NCBI GenBank assembly: GCA_964452355.1
Contig: CAYVKV010000005.1
Coordinates: forward strand, 15,266-79,265
From: UBA1450 sp964452355
GTDB lineage: Bacteria > Patescibacteriota > Microgenomatia > UBA1406 > GWC2-37-13
DNA length: 64,000 nt
Direction of reading: 5' to 3'
Shown here in pieces: positions 32,702-43,433 of the stretch (position 1 is the stretch's first letter; every line of letters starts with the position of its first letter). The position numbers and the translations under genes were made by a program. Under the pieces are notes generated by a model. It was not told where the DNA came from and did no database searches. It was given only the letters and a program-made list of their open reading frames with translations.

Positions 32702-32708
32702 AAAGGAT

Positions 32709-32714
32709 ACTATA
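32709..32714 (-). promoter_or_regulatory. -10 box TATAGT, leaderless start
   Basis: Reads TATAGT on the minus strand, 7 bases before the ATG at 32701. A second TATAGT starts 5 bases further upstream (32714-32719). Confidence 0.45.
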
Positions 32715-32748
32715 CTATAAGATAGATATTATTTCAAGGAGGAGATAC

Positions 32749-35700
32749 TTATTTACGTTCATTTTTTTGAGCTGCTTTTATAGTAGATAGTTGTACGTTT
32801 TTATCACCAATAGTAAATTTTGCAACACTTACCTGCAGACCTTTTTTAATACATGCGTTTGTTACGTCTCTATCAAGATCTCGTTTTTGAGCTTCCGACT
32901 TAATTTGCCCACCGGCAATTTTTAACTTTGCATTATCCCATGCTCCAATATCAGCAACACTCACTTGCATTTTGGTAATCATTGGTTTACCATCCACCAT
33001 CTTCATTGAACATTCGATTTTAGTTGATTTATCAAGTCCAAAACCACTTGCACCCCCTTTAAAATCAGCATTACCTGTTGCAATAAATTTTATTTCACCG
33101 ACACGAGGAAAGCTGAATTGAGATATTTGCAAATTTCGTACCATATCGATATAATCTCCCGCTACTCCATCTACTAATATCTGTTCTATTATTAAGGGCA
33201 AAAACTGAGGTACCGTATCTTCTTGAAGTATAGTATTAACACGGTATCCATCTTCTATTTTACCTAAAATTCCACCTATCTGATCCAACATTGGGTGGTC
33301 GGGTGAAAGTTGTAAAGTCCAGTTCATGGGCAAAGGTACAGTCTCTACTTGTGCGGACGGCTGTGGTGGTGGGACGAAAGGACGTATAGGAAGAGGTGTT
33401 GGAACTGGATCAGTGGTTGACGTTGATCCTGGCATTCCTGTTGTTGATGAACGAGGGGCACTTGGAGCATCTTCTTTGGGCTTGCCTCTTCCAAATAACT
33501 TCCACATGTTTGAAACTGGTGTGGCTTTTTCTTCTCCTACAGGCACATCCATACCATCAATTCTCATCCTATCCGACCCATCCCAAACTCCTGCAAAAAC
33601 ATACTGCACTTCATCGTCTTCGCCTACTACTTTTTTGAAAACTGCTTTTAGTGGCTCTTTTTGCTGCGTTTTGCCATCTGATCCGATTTCTAAATCGAGT
33701 GCATGCACAGCAATAAACTCCTCTCCACCGAGTTGGAATCGAAATTCTTCTGTACGATCAAAATCTCCACCTGCCACCCCTTTGCCCTGCATATTTGCAA
33801 GTTCTCTTGTTGGACCTTCATGAGGCTCTTTCTGTATAGCCTCACCAGTTTGGGGAATGTACATTAAGTAGATACCTTTGCTTGGATCAGAAGATATTCC
33901 ACGAGCTACATTCGTTGTAATAGGAATACCATTTTCTGAAGCAAAAAAAGCAGTAGTAGAATGCTTTTTTGGTTGAGACATATGAACCAATAGTAGGTCG
34001 TCAAGCTCAAAAGCTGCAGATGAATGTTCCTCCATATTGAGTGCAAAATCATCAACCTCTGACTGCCCGCCATATATAGATACCGGAAGACCGATCTGGG
34101 TATTTTTCATAGATAAAGACGTTGTATTACCCATACCAAAATCTCTCGCTTTCACGTTTGTCAGTTTGCAGTTCCCCCTATATCCATAATGATGAGATAG
34201 GTCATCTACACGACAATTTTGCATATGAGCATCCCCATGAGTGCGCAGCGTAGGAATAGACGCACCATGAAAATCACCATTTTGTATTTCACCTTGTCGA
34301 AGAGAAAGAGTATATTCTCCGAGATTACGACTAATAATATCTAATACATCAGGAGTTACATCGAGATTTAATGTATCTGGGTTATTAGGTTCGCCTTGAT
34401 CATAAATCTTGCCAACTTCAATATCTATTCCCTCATTAAAATGAAGGTGGCCATCTGATAAACCCTGGCTTAATGTTATATCAGTACCAAACATGAAGCC
34501 TAAAAGTGTATTAAGCTTATGGATATTTCTTCCTGCATTTGATTCTTCAAGAATTGCCCGGACTTCTTTTTGATTAAATAAACCCTTCTGTTGACGAAGG
34601 CGGATAGCATTCTCCAGTTCGCCTATGGCAGTTCGCGCTTTCTTGTGCCACTCAGTTTGACGAGGAAATCTATTCGTAATATCTTCGAGGCGTTGTTCGA
34701 CATATCCTAATGAAGTTTCTCTCTCAGGAATCGTTGTACGTGCCCTCCCATTACTCATACCTGTCTTAAATGAAGCTAACCAAGGCGGTTGCTCTTCATA
34801 TTCATCAAGGAGTGAAATGATGTGATCTTCATCTAAAATGAGCTCGTCACGAAGCAACAATTCAGCAAGAAAGGCTCCTGTTCTTTCTGGGTTAGTTTGT
34901 GCATCAAGTGCTTCACGTACTCCCATACGATGATAGATTGCAGATTCTAGTAGTATATTTTGTTCATCTATATTCAATTCGATCTGATGCTGTCCCATCC
35001 AAAGATATTGTTCAAGAAGATCTTGGGACATCAATGTATGTTTGTCCCCCATTAATCGGTCAGGAAAGACGTCGTACTTAAATTTATCCCTCGCCACAGC
35101 TATATCACTACTTGTTAAGGGGGTTCCTACGGCTATTGAGTAATCCATAGGTTCCAAAAGAAGCGCATGATTTTCAACTGGTTCACGGGAAAAGTTCATC
35201 AGGATATTCTGAATACGCTTTCCATATTCAGACCCCCCATAATACATGGGGTTAGCATCTCGAGCTAGATAAAATCGTAAACTTTCCATCCAAGCTGGAT
35301 CAGTAGTTTGTCTATTTTGAATATCACGAATGGTATTCAGAAGCCATGGATCATTTGATCTCACTAATCTATCGTGTAGTACCTCACCTATTCTTATTGA
35401 ATCAATACCGGGATATGCGAGTATTTTTTCAACCCCCGTACGATTTTCAATTCCATCTTCAAGAAGAAAAGCAGCACGATACCTATGCCTATCATTATCA
35501 AAATGCCCCGCCTCAAGAGCACGCAACCCGTGATGGAACATGTCCATATTTCTTGGAATACCAGAACCCAATCCGCGATCATACCTATTCACATATGATG
35601 CAAAACCTTCATCAGTCATAGGTGGAAGCGCTGCAGTAATCGCCGCTTGAGCTTCTACATACTTGGCTTTATCTTCGGGAGTCATAAGCTCTTCTGCTGG

Positions 35701-35892
35701 TATTGGCACATGACGATCGGCAGTTGCGGAATACGTTACTGTTTTCATCCTTTCAAAATTTATACCCCATTGATCTGGAGGAAGATTCATATCAACTGCT
35801 GCAAGATCTGCAGCAAACATTCCGACAGCTGCCTGAAAGGATGTTTTTGGATCAAGCTGTATTGGCTGTTCTGTTGTTATTTCAAATGCCAT
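32749..35892 (-). CDS. Unrecognised large protein of the 30-46 kb cluster
   Basis: A 1,047-residue soluble protein with no signal or membrane helix. Residues 1-500 look helical. About 505-640 is a strand-rich stretch of short Asn/Asp/Ser turns that could be a beta-solenoid (Met-Gln-Asn-Cys-Arg, Gly-Asn-Cys-Lys-Leu-Thr-Asn). A Pro/Thr/Ser linker lies near 810-850, and a C-terminal domain (about 860-1047) has alternating strands with Ala-Thr-Gly-Asn-Ala-Asp-Phe and ends basic. No family is recognised. It starts 33 bases after the preceding gene without a Shine-Dalgarno site and is presumably in the same operon. Confidence 0.5.
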   Translation of the reverse strand: MAFEITTEQPIQLDPKTSFQAAVGMFAADLAAVDMNLPPDQWGINFERMKTVTYSATADRHVPIPAEELMTPEDKAKYVEAQAAITAALPPMTDEGFASYVNRYDRGLGSGIPRNMDMFHHGLRALEAGHFDNDRHRYRAAFLLEDGIENRTGVEKILAYPGIDSIRIGEVLHDRLVRSNDPWLLNTIRDIQNRQTTDPAWMESLRFYLARDANPMYYGGSEYGKRIQNILMNFSREPVENHALLLEPMDYSIAVGTPLTSSDIAVARDKFKYDVFPDRLMGDKHTLMSQDLLEQYLWMGQHQIELNIDEQNILLESAIYHRMGVREALDAQTNPERTGAFLAELLLRDELILDEDHIISLLDEYEEQPPWLASFKTGMSNGRARTTIPERETSLGYVEQRLEDITNRFPRQTEWHKKARTAIGELENAIRLRQQKGLFNQKEVRAILEESNAGRNIHKLNTLLGFMFGTDITLSQGLSDGHLHFNEGIDIEVGKIYDQGEPNNPDTLNLDVTPDVLDIISRNLGEYTLSLRQGEIQNGDFHGASIPTLRTHGDAHMQNCRVDDLSHHYGYRGNCKLTNVKARDFGMGNTTSLSMKNTQIGLPVSIYGGQSEVDDFALNMEEHSSAAFELDDLLLVHMSQPKKHSTTAFFASENGIPITTNVARGISSDPSKGIYLMYIPQTGEAIQKEPHEGPTRELANMQGKGVAGGDFDRTEEFRFQLGGEEFIAVHALDLEIGSDGKTQQKEPLKAVFKKVVGEDDEVQYVFAGVWDGSDRMRIDGMDVPVGEEKATPVSNMWKLFGRGKPKEDAPSAPRSSTTGMPGSTSTTDPVPTPLPIRPFVPPPQPSAQVETVPLPMNWTLQLSPDHPMLDQIGGILGKIEDGYRVNTILQEDTVPQFLPLIIEQILVDGVAGDYIDMVRNLQISQFSFPRVGEIKFIATGNADFKGGASGFGLDKSTKIECSMKMVDGKPMITKMQVSVADIGAWDNAKLKIAGGQIKSEAQKRDLDRDVTNACIKKGLQVSVAKFTIGDKNVQLSTIKAAQKNERK

Positions 35893-35925
35893 AGGATTTT
35901 TTTACAAATATGCCCCTGTTATCAC

Positions 35926-38658
35926 TCACTTTTGAACTTCAAATTTTGCCCTTTCTTGCTGCAATAACATTACTAATAATCTAATATCAGTCGCTTTATC
36001 TGTCGGTCCAGACTCTTCAAATTTTTTCTGAATAGCCGCGAGTTGAGCAAGGAGCTTTTGATAATTGGCATCAAAATCAGTTTGCGCGGATTCAATAATG
36101 TTTGGAATTCTGTTTTCAAGTGCCGCTAATGTCGCATGGGCCTCGGCCACAGTAGTTTCGGCTGGTGGAACGGGCTCAGGAACGGGGGGTTGAGGCTGAA
36201 CTGTATCTGGCAAATATTTTAATCTTACCGGAATAGCAAAATCACTCCTCAATACTTGCTCTTGAGGATAAAATCCATAATGAATCACTTCATATTCAGT
36301 TGGGGGTCCTTTTGGACGGGTTCCTATCAATTCAATCGCATAACCATGCTTTCTTAGATCGTCATAATCATTTGCACTCATTCTGTCCCGAGAAGATGTG
36401 CTATCTGCTGGAGGGAATACAAACTTCCCGCCAGTTAAATCTTCTACTTTAGACATAATAATTCCCCTGATTCTATTTACCGCTTCAAGGTCATGTCCAA
36501 CTAATTTATGCCCAATTTTTTTTCGATCTAAATAATCAAGATATCCCCAGGCTTTCGCGACAAGATATCTGCCGTCCTCATCTTTCTCCCCAGGTGGCAT
36601 CGTTCCCAGTCTCTTCATTTCAACTATTGGAAATACTTCTCTATCTTGATTATCTTTTACAAGGTTTAATTTTCTAAAATAACTTTCTATCTCTCGGAGA
36701 TTAGTATCATCACGTGCCCATCCTACAAAATCAATACGAGCTTGCTGATATCTCTTTCTCGCTTCTGCGATAGGATCTGGCGGCTGAGTTTCTGGAGTTA
36801 TTGGTGGGGTTGCATCTGGGATGGGAGTTGGTACTGGTCTGGGAAGAGGCGCTGGGATGGGTGCACTTTGTTGACTGTCTGATCGCCGACGAAATCTTGC
36901 CGTCAAATCGCCAAGCGCATCTGTAGCTACACGTGCAGCTTGTCTAGCACCCGCTGCAACGCCGGGGGCGCCGGGAATATGAACATCAGTCAATCTATCT
37001 ACATATCCGCTTGCGGAACTTGCGGCATTTTGAACCCCATGCGTGACATTACCCACCACTTGAACAACTCTGGATGGCGGATTACTGGGAAAAGAATGCG
37101 CGGGTGGCATTGCTTGTGAAGAAGGAGCGCTATTTTTATTTCTAATGGATGCATATCTGATTGTGCCATCAGGATTGCGAAACAGTACTCTGGCAGCATA
37201 TTCAGGTTTTGTTGGATCTTTTGGATAAACGCCTATATTTTCAATTTTTATAACTTTGGCATCTGGATCAACATTTCGTAAAGCATCTATATGATAGTTT
37301 TCTGAAACGGTCGATGCCGAGGCTCCTTGCCACTCTGGTCCATGGACATCCCATCCCTGCTCTGAAAGGCATTTTTCTGCCTCAGCTCTCGCAATCTGGT
37401 AGGCCGTTCGTGATGCGGCATCTTGTGGAGGGATATCCTCAAAATCTCTTTCAATTCTACTCAACTGTTCTCGAGCAGTACCTGGAAGTACTTCATCTGA
37501 AAGATTTGCAACTTGATTTCTGAAACGAGCGAGCCAATCTTGCGCACCTTCAGCCGTTAATTCATTTCGCATTTCTTGCCCGGAATATAGATGACTCCTT
37601 TCAAGATTTCTTGGTGGTGTTTCAGGAGTTTGAATTGGCTGAGGGGAAACGCTTGAAATATTGGGGCCAGCATCTGGAATATCTGGATTCCCCTGAATAT
37701 CGTCTAGGATTTGCGAAACTTGCACAATAGGATTGGATGAATATTCTCCTACGCCGTTGGGAGTTGGTGTTTGCATATTTGATCTCAAGAGAGAGAGAGA
37801 TGATGGCTGTTGGGCAGTTCTACTTGGGGCAGGATTATCGGCTCTATGATCTGCCCTCGCACGTGCTCCTTCGAATTCTACTTCTCTTTGGCGTTGATTT
37901 TCCTGAAGAGCTGTTCCATTTTGTGATATTTGATCAGATGTTTGATTATTCTTACCTTGCTCATCGGTACGGGCAAATCGTTCACCTACCTTTTCAATCG
38001 TTTTTTTCACTTTTCCTTTCAAAGATTTATCCTCAGCAAGTTGTGCAAGTCTTGTCTGATGGGTCGTTTTTGCCTCTTCAACAGATTGAGCAACGACGGA
38101 TCGGATTCGTTTAAGCTCCTCTTTGTCAACCTCACTCAAGTAATCAGTGTGCGAAAGAGTTTCTCCTTTGACAAGATCGGTCGATGCCCGTGCACGAATA
38201 ATTGCTTCGATTTGATGTTGAAGTTCAATGCTCATCTTATTTTCACCAACACCAGCTTTTGAACTATTCGAAGAAAAACTTCTCGAAATTTGATGACTTG
38301 GTCTATATGTATGGACTGGTTTGATGATGAAATCTGATTGACCTCCAGCAAGTTTTCTTCTTCGTGCATCGCGAATTGTCTCCTCCTGATCTCGAAGCGC
38401 AGCTTCATTTGCATGATATTTTTCCAAAAGTCCATGCATATCAAGCGCTGTTGCGATGGTGCAAGTCTGGCGGAGTAGGTCAACCGACTCTTCTACTTGG
38501 CGAATGAGTTCCTGTTCTTTTCCTCGTGGATCCATCCTATGGAGGCGTCCGAATTGAATCGTTGCAGCATATCCAGCTTGCCGGCTAAAATCCAACATAT
38601 CACCCGGGGAATCCGAGAGAGAAACAGGAGTAGCTACTGATGAAGTTTTTTCTGTCAT
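35926..38658 (-). CDS. Unrecognised large protein with disordered middle
   Basis: A 910-residue soluble protein. Residues about 40-240 are helical and rich in Glu/Arg/Gln. A Pro/Gln/Ser/Asn-rich, probably disordered region with interspersed short helices spans about 240-620. A compact region near 630-790 contains Phe-Val-Gly-Trp-Ala-Arg-Asp-Asp and Gly-Lys-Phe-Val-Phe-Pro-Pro. The last ~90 residues are a helical coiled coil. No enzyme motif is seen. It starts 11 bases after the 116-residue gene in the same operon. Confidence 0.5.
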   Translation of the reverse strand: MTEKTSSVATPVSLSDSPGDMLDFSRQAGYAATIQFGRLHRMDPRGKEQELIRQVEESVDLLRQTCTIATALDMHGLLEKYHANEAALRDQEETIRDARRRKLAGGQSDFIIKPVHTYRPSHQISRSFSSNSSKAGVGENKMSIELQHQIEAIIRARASTDLVKGETLSHTDYLSEVDKEELKRIRSVVAQSVEEAKTTHQTRLAQLAEDKSLKGKVKKTIEKVGERFARTDEQGKNNQTSDQISQNGTALQENQRQREVEFEGARARADHRADNPAPSRTAQQPSSLSLLRSNMQTPTPNGVGEYSSNPIVQVSQILDDIQGNPDIPDAGPNISSVSPQPIQTPETPPRNLERSHLYSGQEMRNELTAEGAQDWLARFRNQVANLSDEVLPGTAREQLSRIERDFEDIPPQDAASRTAYQIARAEAEKCLSEQGWDVHGPEWQGASASTVSENYHIDALRNVDPDAKVIKIENIGVYPKDPTKPEYAARVLFRNPDGTIRYASIRNKNSAPSSQAMPPAHSFPSNPPSRVVQVVGNVTHGVQNAASSASGYVDRLTDVHIPGAPGVAAGARQAARVATDALGDLTARFRRRSDSQQSAPIPAPLPRPVPTPIPDATPPITPETQPPDPIAEARKRYQQARIDFVGWARDDTNLREIESYFRKLNLVKDNQDREVFPIVEMKRLGTMPPGEKDEDGRYLVAKAWGYLDYLDRKKIGHKLVGHDLEAVNRIRGIIMSKVEDLTGGKFVFPPADSTSSRDRMSANDYDDLRKHGYAIELIGTRPKGPPTEYEVIHYGFYPQEQVLRSDFAIPVRLKYLPDTVQPQPPVPEPVPPAETTVAEAHATLAALENRIPNIIESAQTDFDANYQKLLAQLAAIQKKFEESGPTDKATDIRLLVMLLQQERAKFEVQK

Positions 38659-38669
38659 ACCATATACTA

Positions 38670-39020
38670 CTAATTTTCTTTGATCAAGTGTTGCAGTTTA
38701 TCACGAATTTTGAGAAGCGACTCATCAGCCTCTGGGTCTTTTTGAAGCCGAACCTCAATGTCATCCCAAACTTCTTGATCAATAATCTCAGAAATATCAC
38801 TCGTCAGATGTCGAGTGCCATCTGCCACTTCTTTCGTCAATGTGTCGGATTTTGCTTTTTTTATCGCCTCAAAAAGCTCATCAAACGACTCCCATAGAAC
38901 TTTCGTGACCTCGAATTTTTTTCCCTCCTCATAAGAATCATATTCCGAAAGCAGTTTATTGCGAAATTCTTTTTCGAAAGGTAGTATTCGAATAAGATCT
39001 TTTGAATTGAGTTGTCTCAT
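38670..39020 (-). CDS. Small unrecognised cytoplasmic protein
   Basis: A 116-residue, charged, all-helical protein (Glu/Lys/Asp-rich) with no cysteine and no membrane segment. It contains Leu-Trp-Glu-Ser-Phe-Asp-Glu-Leu-Phe near the middle and Glu-Val-Trp-Asp-Asp-Ile near residue 85. Its size and position between two giant genes (22 bases after one, 11 before the next) suggest a chaperone or adaptor for them, but this is inference from context only. Confidence 0.5.
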   Translation of the reverse strand: MRQLNSKDLIRILPFEKEFRNKLLSEYDSYEEGKKFEVTKVLWESFDELFEAIKKAKSDTLTKEVADGTRHLTSDISEIIDQEVWDDIEVRLQKDPEADESLLKIRDKLQHLIKEN

Positions 39021-39042
39021 ATGAATAATTAGTATTAATTAA

Positions 39043-42000
39043 TTAAACTGCATCTTTTATAAATCCTCGTTTTGCCCTCAGTTCATTGATTTTTTGCGTA
39101 TAAATAAGAGCATCGTTTCGATAGGCTGATCCGCCAAGTTTCTTTTCGATCGCATATGTCAACTGTTCTGCTTCAAGGCCCCAAAACGTCGAATCAAGCT
39201 TGATTGCGGCTCTTTCAAACTGAACTTTGTTAAACTGCGCACTATTCAGATCTGCAAAACTACTACTCTTTGCTTCAATATATCCAGGAAATGGTGGGGG
39301 TGCAATTGCCCCAAGCCTGTGTCCAACGACAAGTCCTACCATCTGACGGATTTCTTCTACCGGAACATCCTCAAGCCTATGACCTCCTGGTGGATGTTCT
39401 CTATTGTAAATATCCAGAAATCCATTAATGCCATCTGACATTATATGAGCAACTTTTTCCCGAATATGATCTTGAGGCGGCACAGATATTCTTGCAAGAA
39501 TTGAGGCAATTTCTCTACTTTCATTGTGCAATAGTACCTGCTCAAAAGCTTGTCTAACTACTTCCATGGAGCCCCTATCAAGCTCAGAGAGAAGTACTCC
39601 AAGATATGCGGCCTCATGATATGAACCATCAAAATCAAGGAATTGCTCGACTATTGATGACGCGACTTCGATTTTTTGGGAGGTAGACTCATGAACTTGA
39701 CGTATTTGAACTCTTTGAGACTCGTCAATAATACTCGACAATTTACTGGTCACCGTGGGTGGAAGGGGTGATATACCAGTCACTTTTATTAACATATTTT
39801 TAATGTCTGATTTAAATTTGGTTGCCGATACAGTCCGCCCACTTTCTATCGCTTCTTGAGTGGATTTCTTTATCCCAAGGACTATATCGAGCGTTTTGTC
39901 TACCGGCAATCCTGCATCAACAAACAGCTTATGAAGCGTGGCATTTTTTTGCGGATCATAATCCATCCTGACAATGTTTACATCTCCTCGAACTGCCTCA
40001 ATCACTCCCGCAACATCTTGATTAGTCCATATATCAGCTGGGTTGTCAATATCAAGACCAATTTGAGCATACTCCTCTTTGATTTTGCTACGAATGGCAG
40101 GTGTGACATCTGCCGCTACAAATTCTTTTGCCTGATCTATATTCATCGAAAGTATGGTCCTATCAACTACCAAGACATCATACCCCAGATCGGCTCGGGC
40201 TCCAAACCGCTTCGTACCATCAAAAAGGGCATCTCCAGTACTTGAGAAAGTCTGTAAGACAAATTCTTTCGGAATTGAATTAAGTAAGGCTACTTGTTGG
40301 TCTGCCGATATGGCAATATCTATCCCTCGAAGTTCGGAAAAGACGATAATTCCTTCAGGAGTCAGCGTTCCTGGAGGATTTTCAAGCATCAATGGAGTAA
40401 TCCCATCTCCAGTAAAGCCCGCTTTCATAGCAGCGCGTTTTATAGCAGCAACAACATAAGGAGCTTGTTTTCTATCTAACCCTGCGGTTGTAACTGCCTG
40501 TTCTATGCGAGCATATGGCTCAACCTCTGTACCATCAATTCCTTCTCTCCGAATACAGTTAATCAAATCTCGACGAACACGCGCAGTCAAACCCGGGAGA
40601 CCAGCATCAATAAATGCATCATTTAACCTTGTTTGAAGAGTTGAAGGCGCAAAAAAATCTGCAATTGCTACATCTCTATCAATGCCACAGAGCTTGAGGG
40701 AATTCTGAACAGCTTCTATCGCAGACTTTGCCTCATCAGGTCGCAGTCCAAGTCTAGTCACCTCAGCCAACACACGTTCCGCCGCCATCCCTGAGTGAAT
40801 CTCGGATCCAATCTTTCCCATCATCTTGTATTCACCGACTAATTGCTCTAGCTGCGCTTCTTGTTCTTGAGAGGCAGTTTTTGAAATTTCTACAGCTTCA
40901 ATTTCATCGATAAACTTTTGATCTGTTTCTTGTTCTGCACCGAGCTCACCCTTACGGGCTCTATGGACAAGCTCCTGGGTTAGTTCTTGGATAAACGCTT
41001 TGTCTATGCCCTGAAGAAGTTCCCTTCTCACATCCGGATGTTGAAGATCTTCATCATAAATAGTAAGACTTCCGATAACAGGTAGCACTCCATGTGCTCC
41101 ATTGAAAGCATTTTGAAGACTAGCAATCCTCTGAGGATTCCTCATATAGATTTCAAAGAAAAGACTTGGTGGAATGAGTTTGCTAAATTTTGCAAATTTT
41201 TCATGTCCTATTTTAGTATTTGCGATTGCTTCTTTTCCTGCGATTGTTCGAATCATAAAAAGATACGCCGGCTGAACATGAGGACGAGCGTCCATCGCAA
41301 GCTCAAGCTCCTGTCGAACTATTGGGCTCGATGTTGTTTCTGTATACGATCGAGAGTGTATACCGTCCCACTTCGTCTCCCCAAGTATCTCTGTATTGAA
41401 AGATGTCAATATATCAAGCTCTGTTTGCTCAGAAGAACTTATACCCGACATATTTTTCAACCGTCGCTCAATCTGAAGTAGGTTGATTCCTCTAGGATAT
41501 CGTCTTTGTAGATTAGTCAGATTTGCAATATTTTGATCATGTACTTTTTTCAGTTGATCAAAAACTGCGAGAGCTTGAGTATGGGAGTCTACAATTTCCT
41601 GATTTTTCTTGAGGGTTTCATCTTTTTTTGCAATTTCATCTGTTGCGGTTTTAATTTTAACTTTAAGACTATCTGCATTTGTATATAGTTCTCCTTTAAG
41701 TGCTGTTATTTCCCCTAAGACAGTCCCAATTTGGGTATTTACCTCTACTGCGTTGACCCCCTTTAAGCCGAGAGACACCCTTAAGCCTTTTACCTGCTGG
41801 TCGAGACTTTCCAGCTCTCTTTCTTTATTACCTTTGTCTCCTTCAAGTTGTGACTTATCTTCAAGAAGTACTTTCTTTGCATTCTCAGTGGTTTTTATCA
41901 AGTCTCGAGCATCGATGGGCTCTTTCAGATTGATTTTTTGAAGCTCTATCTCCTGATGACTTTGTGCTACTACTTCAGAAAGTCTTTTAATCTCTTTACC

Positions 42001-43377
42001 AGCTGTTTTTTGCTTTTCAAGTTCTGTTTTTTGAATAGTTTCTTCAGGATCCAACGCTCGAGATTTTCTTGTGGTGAGCTCAGTGATCCTGCCTGTCACG
42101 GCATCTTTCACTTCGCTTCGTTCAATTTTTTTTATTCTCTCTTCAGTACGCTTGCCTATATTCATAGTTATTATGTCGAGGCGTTGGTCGAGAGACAATA
42201 CACCCAAATTATCGATATTGACAGGTAATTCAGCTACACCTTCAATCTGCGGACGGATAGGATCAAGCCCAGAGTATGAATGGGTGAAATTTTGTGGGTC
42301 AGCCAAATCTGCCTGAATAAGATTAAAATGCTCACTTTTGCGAAGTTTTGTATCAAATTCTGCATAGTATGCATTTTGCTGTGCTCCGACCATATCCTTG
42401 AGCAATTGAGCTGCCTCAGCCTGACCTTTGAGCCCTAACTCACGAGCAGTATTTCGTGTTCCGATGGAGGCAAAGCTTTCAACCATTCGTTTTTGAACTT
42501 CATCCAAACCTTCACCGTCAACCGTCCGAGTATAGTCGACGGTATGACCATTCGGAAAGTCGACTTCAATTGCAGAAAATGGATCTTTTGATGTCTCTGC
42601 GTTAAATTGGTTCCATTTATCTTGAATATATTTTTTTGCATCTATCATGCTCAAACCAGCCATATTCCTATGGTTTGCTACTTTTATTCTTTGCATGAAT
42701 TGCCACCATTTTGGATTCTTTACTTGACTTTTCCGAAGCTCAACAAGTTCCTCGCGAATTTCATCAAGGGGTTTTCCTGTCTCATGAGCCATTGCAGCAC
42801 TGGTAACTTCAATATCATCTACAAATTCTTGCTCCGACTCTTCACTATAGACTTTGACATTGGCTTGTGTGATAGCTTGAATGGCAATTATCTGTCTCTT
42901 TGTGACTTCCATTGCCGTTACAAGCCATTCTCGAGCCTCATCTGGATCATCTGATTCGCCTTTTTGAATGAGCTCGGCAAACACTTTTCGATAAGCGGCA
43001 TATTGTTCACTTTGTTTTTTCGGAAGACCCGCCCCCTGAGTTTTCTTGAATACTTCTCCATTTGGATCCACGACGTCAAGGATTCTCTGTTGCCAGAGTG
43101 TGGGAGTAAAGCCGGCTGTTTCGGCAAGAGACTGAATTGCAAAAAATTCACGTGTGAGAACATCGGCGTATACCCCTCTTGATGCTGGTGTTACTTCTTT
43201 TTGCTTCAGCATTCCTTGATATGCTTCTTTCTTTTGCATTGCTGCAACTTCTTTCTTCATCCTTCCCTTCTCATTTTCGCCCCGCTGCCTCAAAAGAAAT
43301 TGCGGGAGACTGAGGCGCTCATTTCCACTTGATGCATTAGATGTTGTTGTGATAGATCCTGTTTCACTCATTCTCAT
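39043..43377 (-). CDS. Giant unrecognised cytoplasmic protein with central coiled coil
   Basis: A 1,444-residue protein from the ATG at 43377. The open frame starts 48 bases further upstream, but a TACAAT box (43387-43392) lies 9 bases before 43377. No signal peptide or membrane helix is visible. Residues about 1-400 are helical with a basic N-terminus. About 410-640 is a long Lys/Glu/Gln/Leu coiled coil, and about 650-1440 is an alpha-rich repeat-like region with recurring Ile-Asp-Lys/Ala-Gly-Leu-Pro segments, such as Asp-Ala-Gly-Leu-Pro at two sites. The function is unknown. It heads the minus-strand operon of the cluster. Confidence 0.55.
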   Translation of the reverse strand: MRMSETGSITTTSNASSGNERLSLPQFLLRQRGENEKGRMKKEVAAMQKKEAYQGMLKQKEVTPASRGVYADVLTREFFAIQSLAETAGFTPTLWQQRILDVVDPNGEVFKKTQGAGLPKKQSEQYAAYRKVFAELIQKGESDDPDEAREWLVTAMEVTKRQIIAIQAITQANVKVYSEESEQEFVDDIEVTSAAMAHETGKPLDEIREELVELRKSQVKNPKWWQFMQRIKVANHRNMAGLSMIDAKKYIQDKWNQFNAETSKDPFSAIEVDFPNGHTVDYTRTVDGEGLDEVQKRMVESFASIGTRNTARELGLKGQAEAAQLLKDMVGAQQNAYYAEFDTKLRKSEHFNLIQADLADPQNFTHSYSGLDPIRPQIEGVAELPVNIDNLGVLSLDQRLDIITMNIGKRTEERIKKIERSEVKDAVTGRITELTTRKSRALDPEETIQKTELEKQKTAGKEIKRLSEVVAQSHQEIELQKINLKEPIDARDLIKTTENAKKVLLEDKSQLEGDKGNKERELESLDQQVKGLRVSLGLKGVNAVEVNTQIGTVLGEITALKGELYTNADSLKVKIKTATDEIAKKDETLKKNQEIVDSHTQALAVFDQLKKVHDQNIANLTNLQRRYPRGINLLQIERRLKNMSGISSSEQTELDILTSFNTEILGETKWDGIHSRSYTETTSSPIVRQELELAMDARPHVQPAYLFMIRTIAGKEAIANTKIGHEKFAKFSKLIPPSLFFEIYMRNPQRIASLQNAFNGAHGVLPVIGSLTIYDEDLQHPDVRRELLQGIDKAFIQELTQELVHRARKGELGAEQETDQKFIDEIEAVEISKTASQEQEAQLEQLVGEYKMMGKIGSEIHSGMAAERVLAEVTRLGLRPDEAKSAIEAVQNSLKLCGIDRDVAIADFFAPSTLQTRLNDAFIDAGLPGLTARVRRDLINCIRREGIDGTEVEPYARIEQAVTTAGLDRKQAPYVVAAIKRAAMKAGFTGDGITPLMLENPPGTLTPEGIIVFSELRGIDIAISADQQVALLNSIPKEFVLQTFSSTGDALFDGTKRFGARADLGYDVLVVDRTILSMNIDQAKEFVAADVTPAIRSKIKEEYAQIGLDIDNPADIWTNQDVAGVIEAVRGDVNIVRMDYDPQKNATLHKLFVDAGLPVDKTLDIVLGIKKSTQEAIESGRTVSATKFKSDIKNMLIKVTGISPLPPTVTSKLSSIIDESQRVQIRQVHESTSQKIEVASSIVEQFLDFDGSYHEAAYLGVLLSELDRGSMEVVRQAFEQVLLHNESREIASILARISVPPQDHIREKVAHIMSDGINGFLDIYNREHPPGGHRLEDVPVEEIRQMVGLVVGHRLGAIAPPPFPGYIEAKSSSFADLNSAQFNKVQFERAAIKLDSTFWGLEAEQLTYAIEKKLGGSAYRNDALIYTQKINELRAKRGFIKDAV

Positions 43378-43386
43378 ATCATTTTC

Positions 43387-43392
43387 ATTGTA
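43387..43392 (-). promoter_or_regulatory. -10 box TACAAT of the divergent promoter
   Basis: Reads TACAAT on the minus strand, 9 bases before the ATG at 43377. With the box at 43417-43422 it makes a compact divergent promoter feeding both arms of the cluster. Confidence 0.5.
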
Positions 43393-43416
43393 ATTGAATT
43401 CTTTTTTTGTTACAAC

Positions 43417-43422
43417 TATAAT
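43417..43422 (+). promoter_or_regulatory. -10 box TATAAT of the divergent promoter
   Basis: TATAAT ends 11 bases before the ATG at 43434. The two divergent -10 boxes are only 24 bases apart, so polymerases would compete for the site. Confidence 0.5.
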
Positions 43423-43433
43423 CATCTATATAT

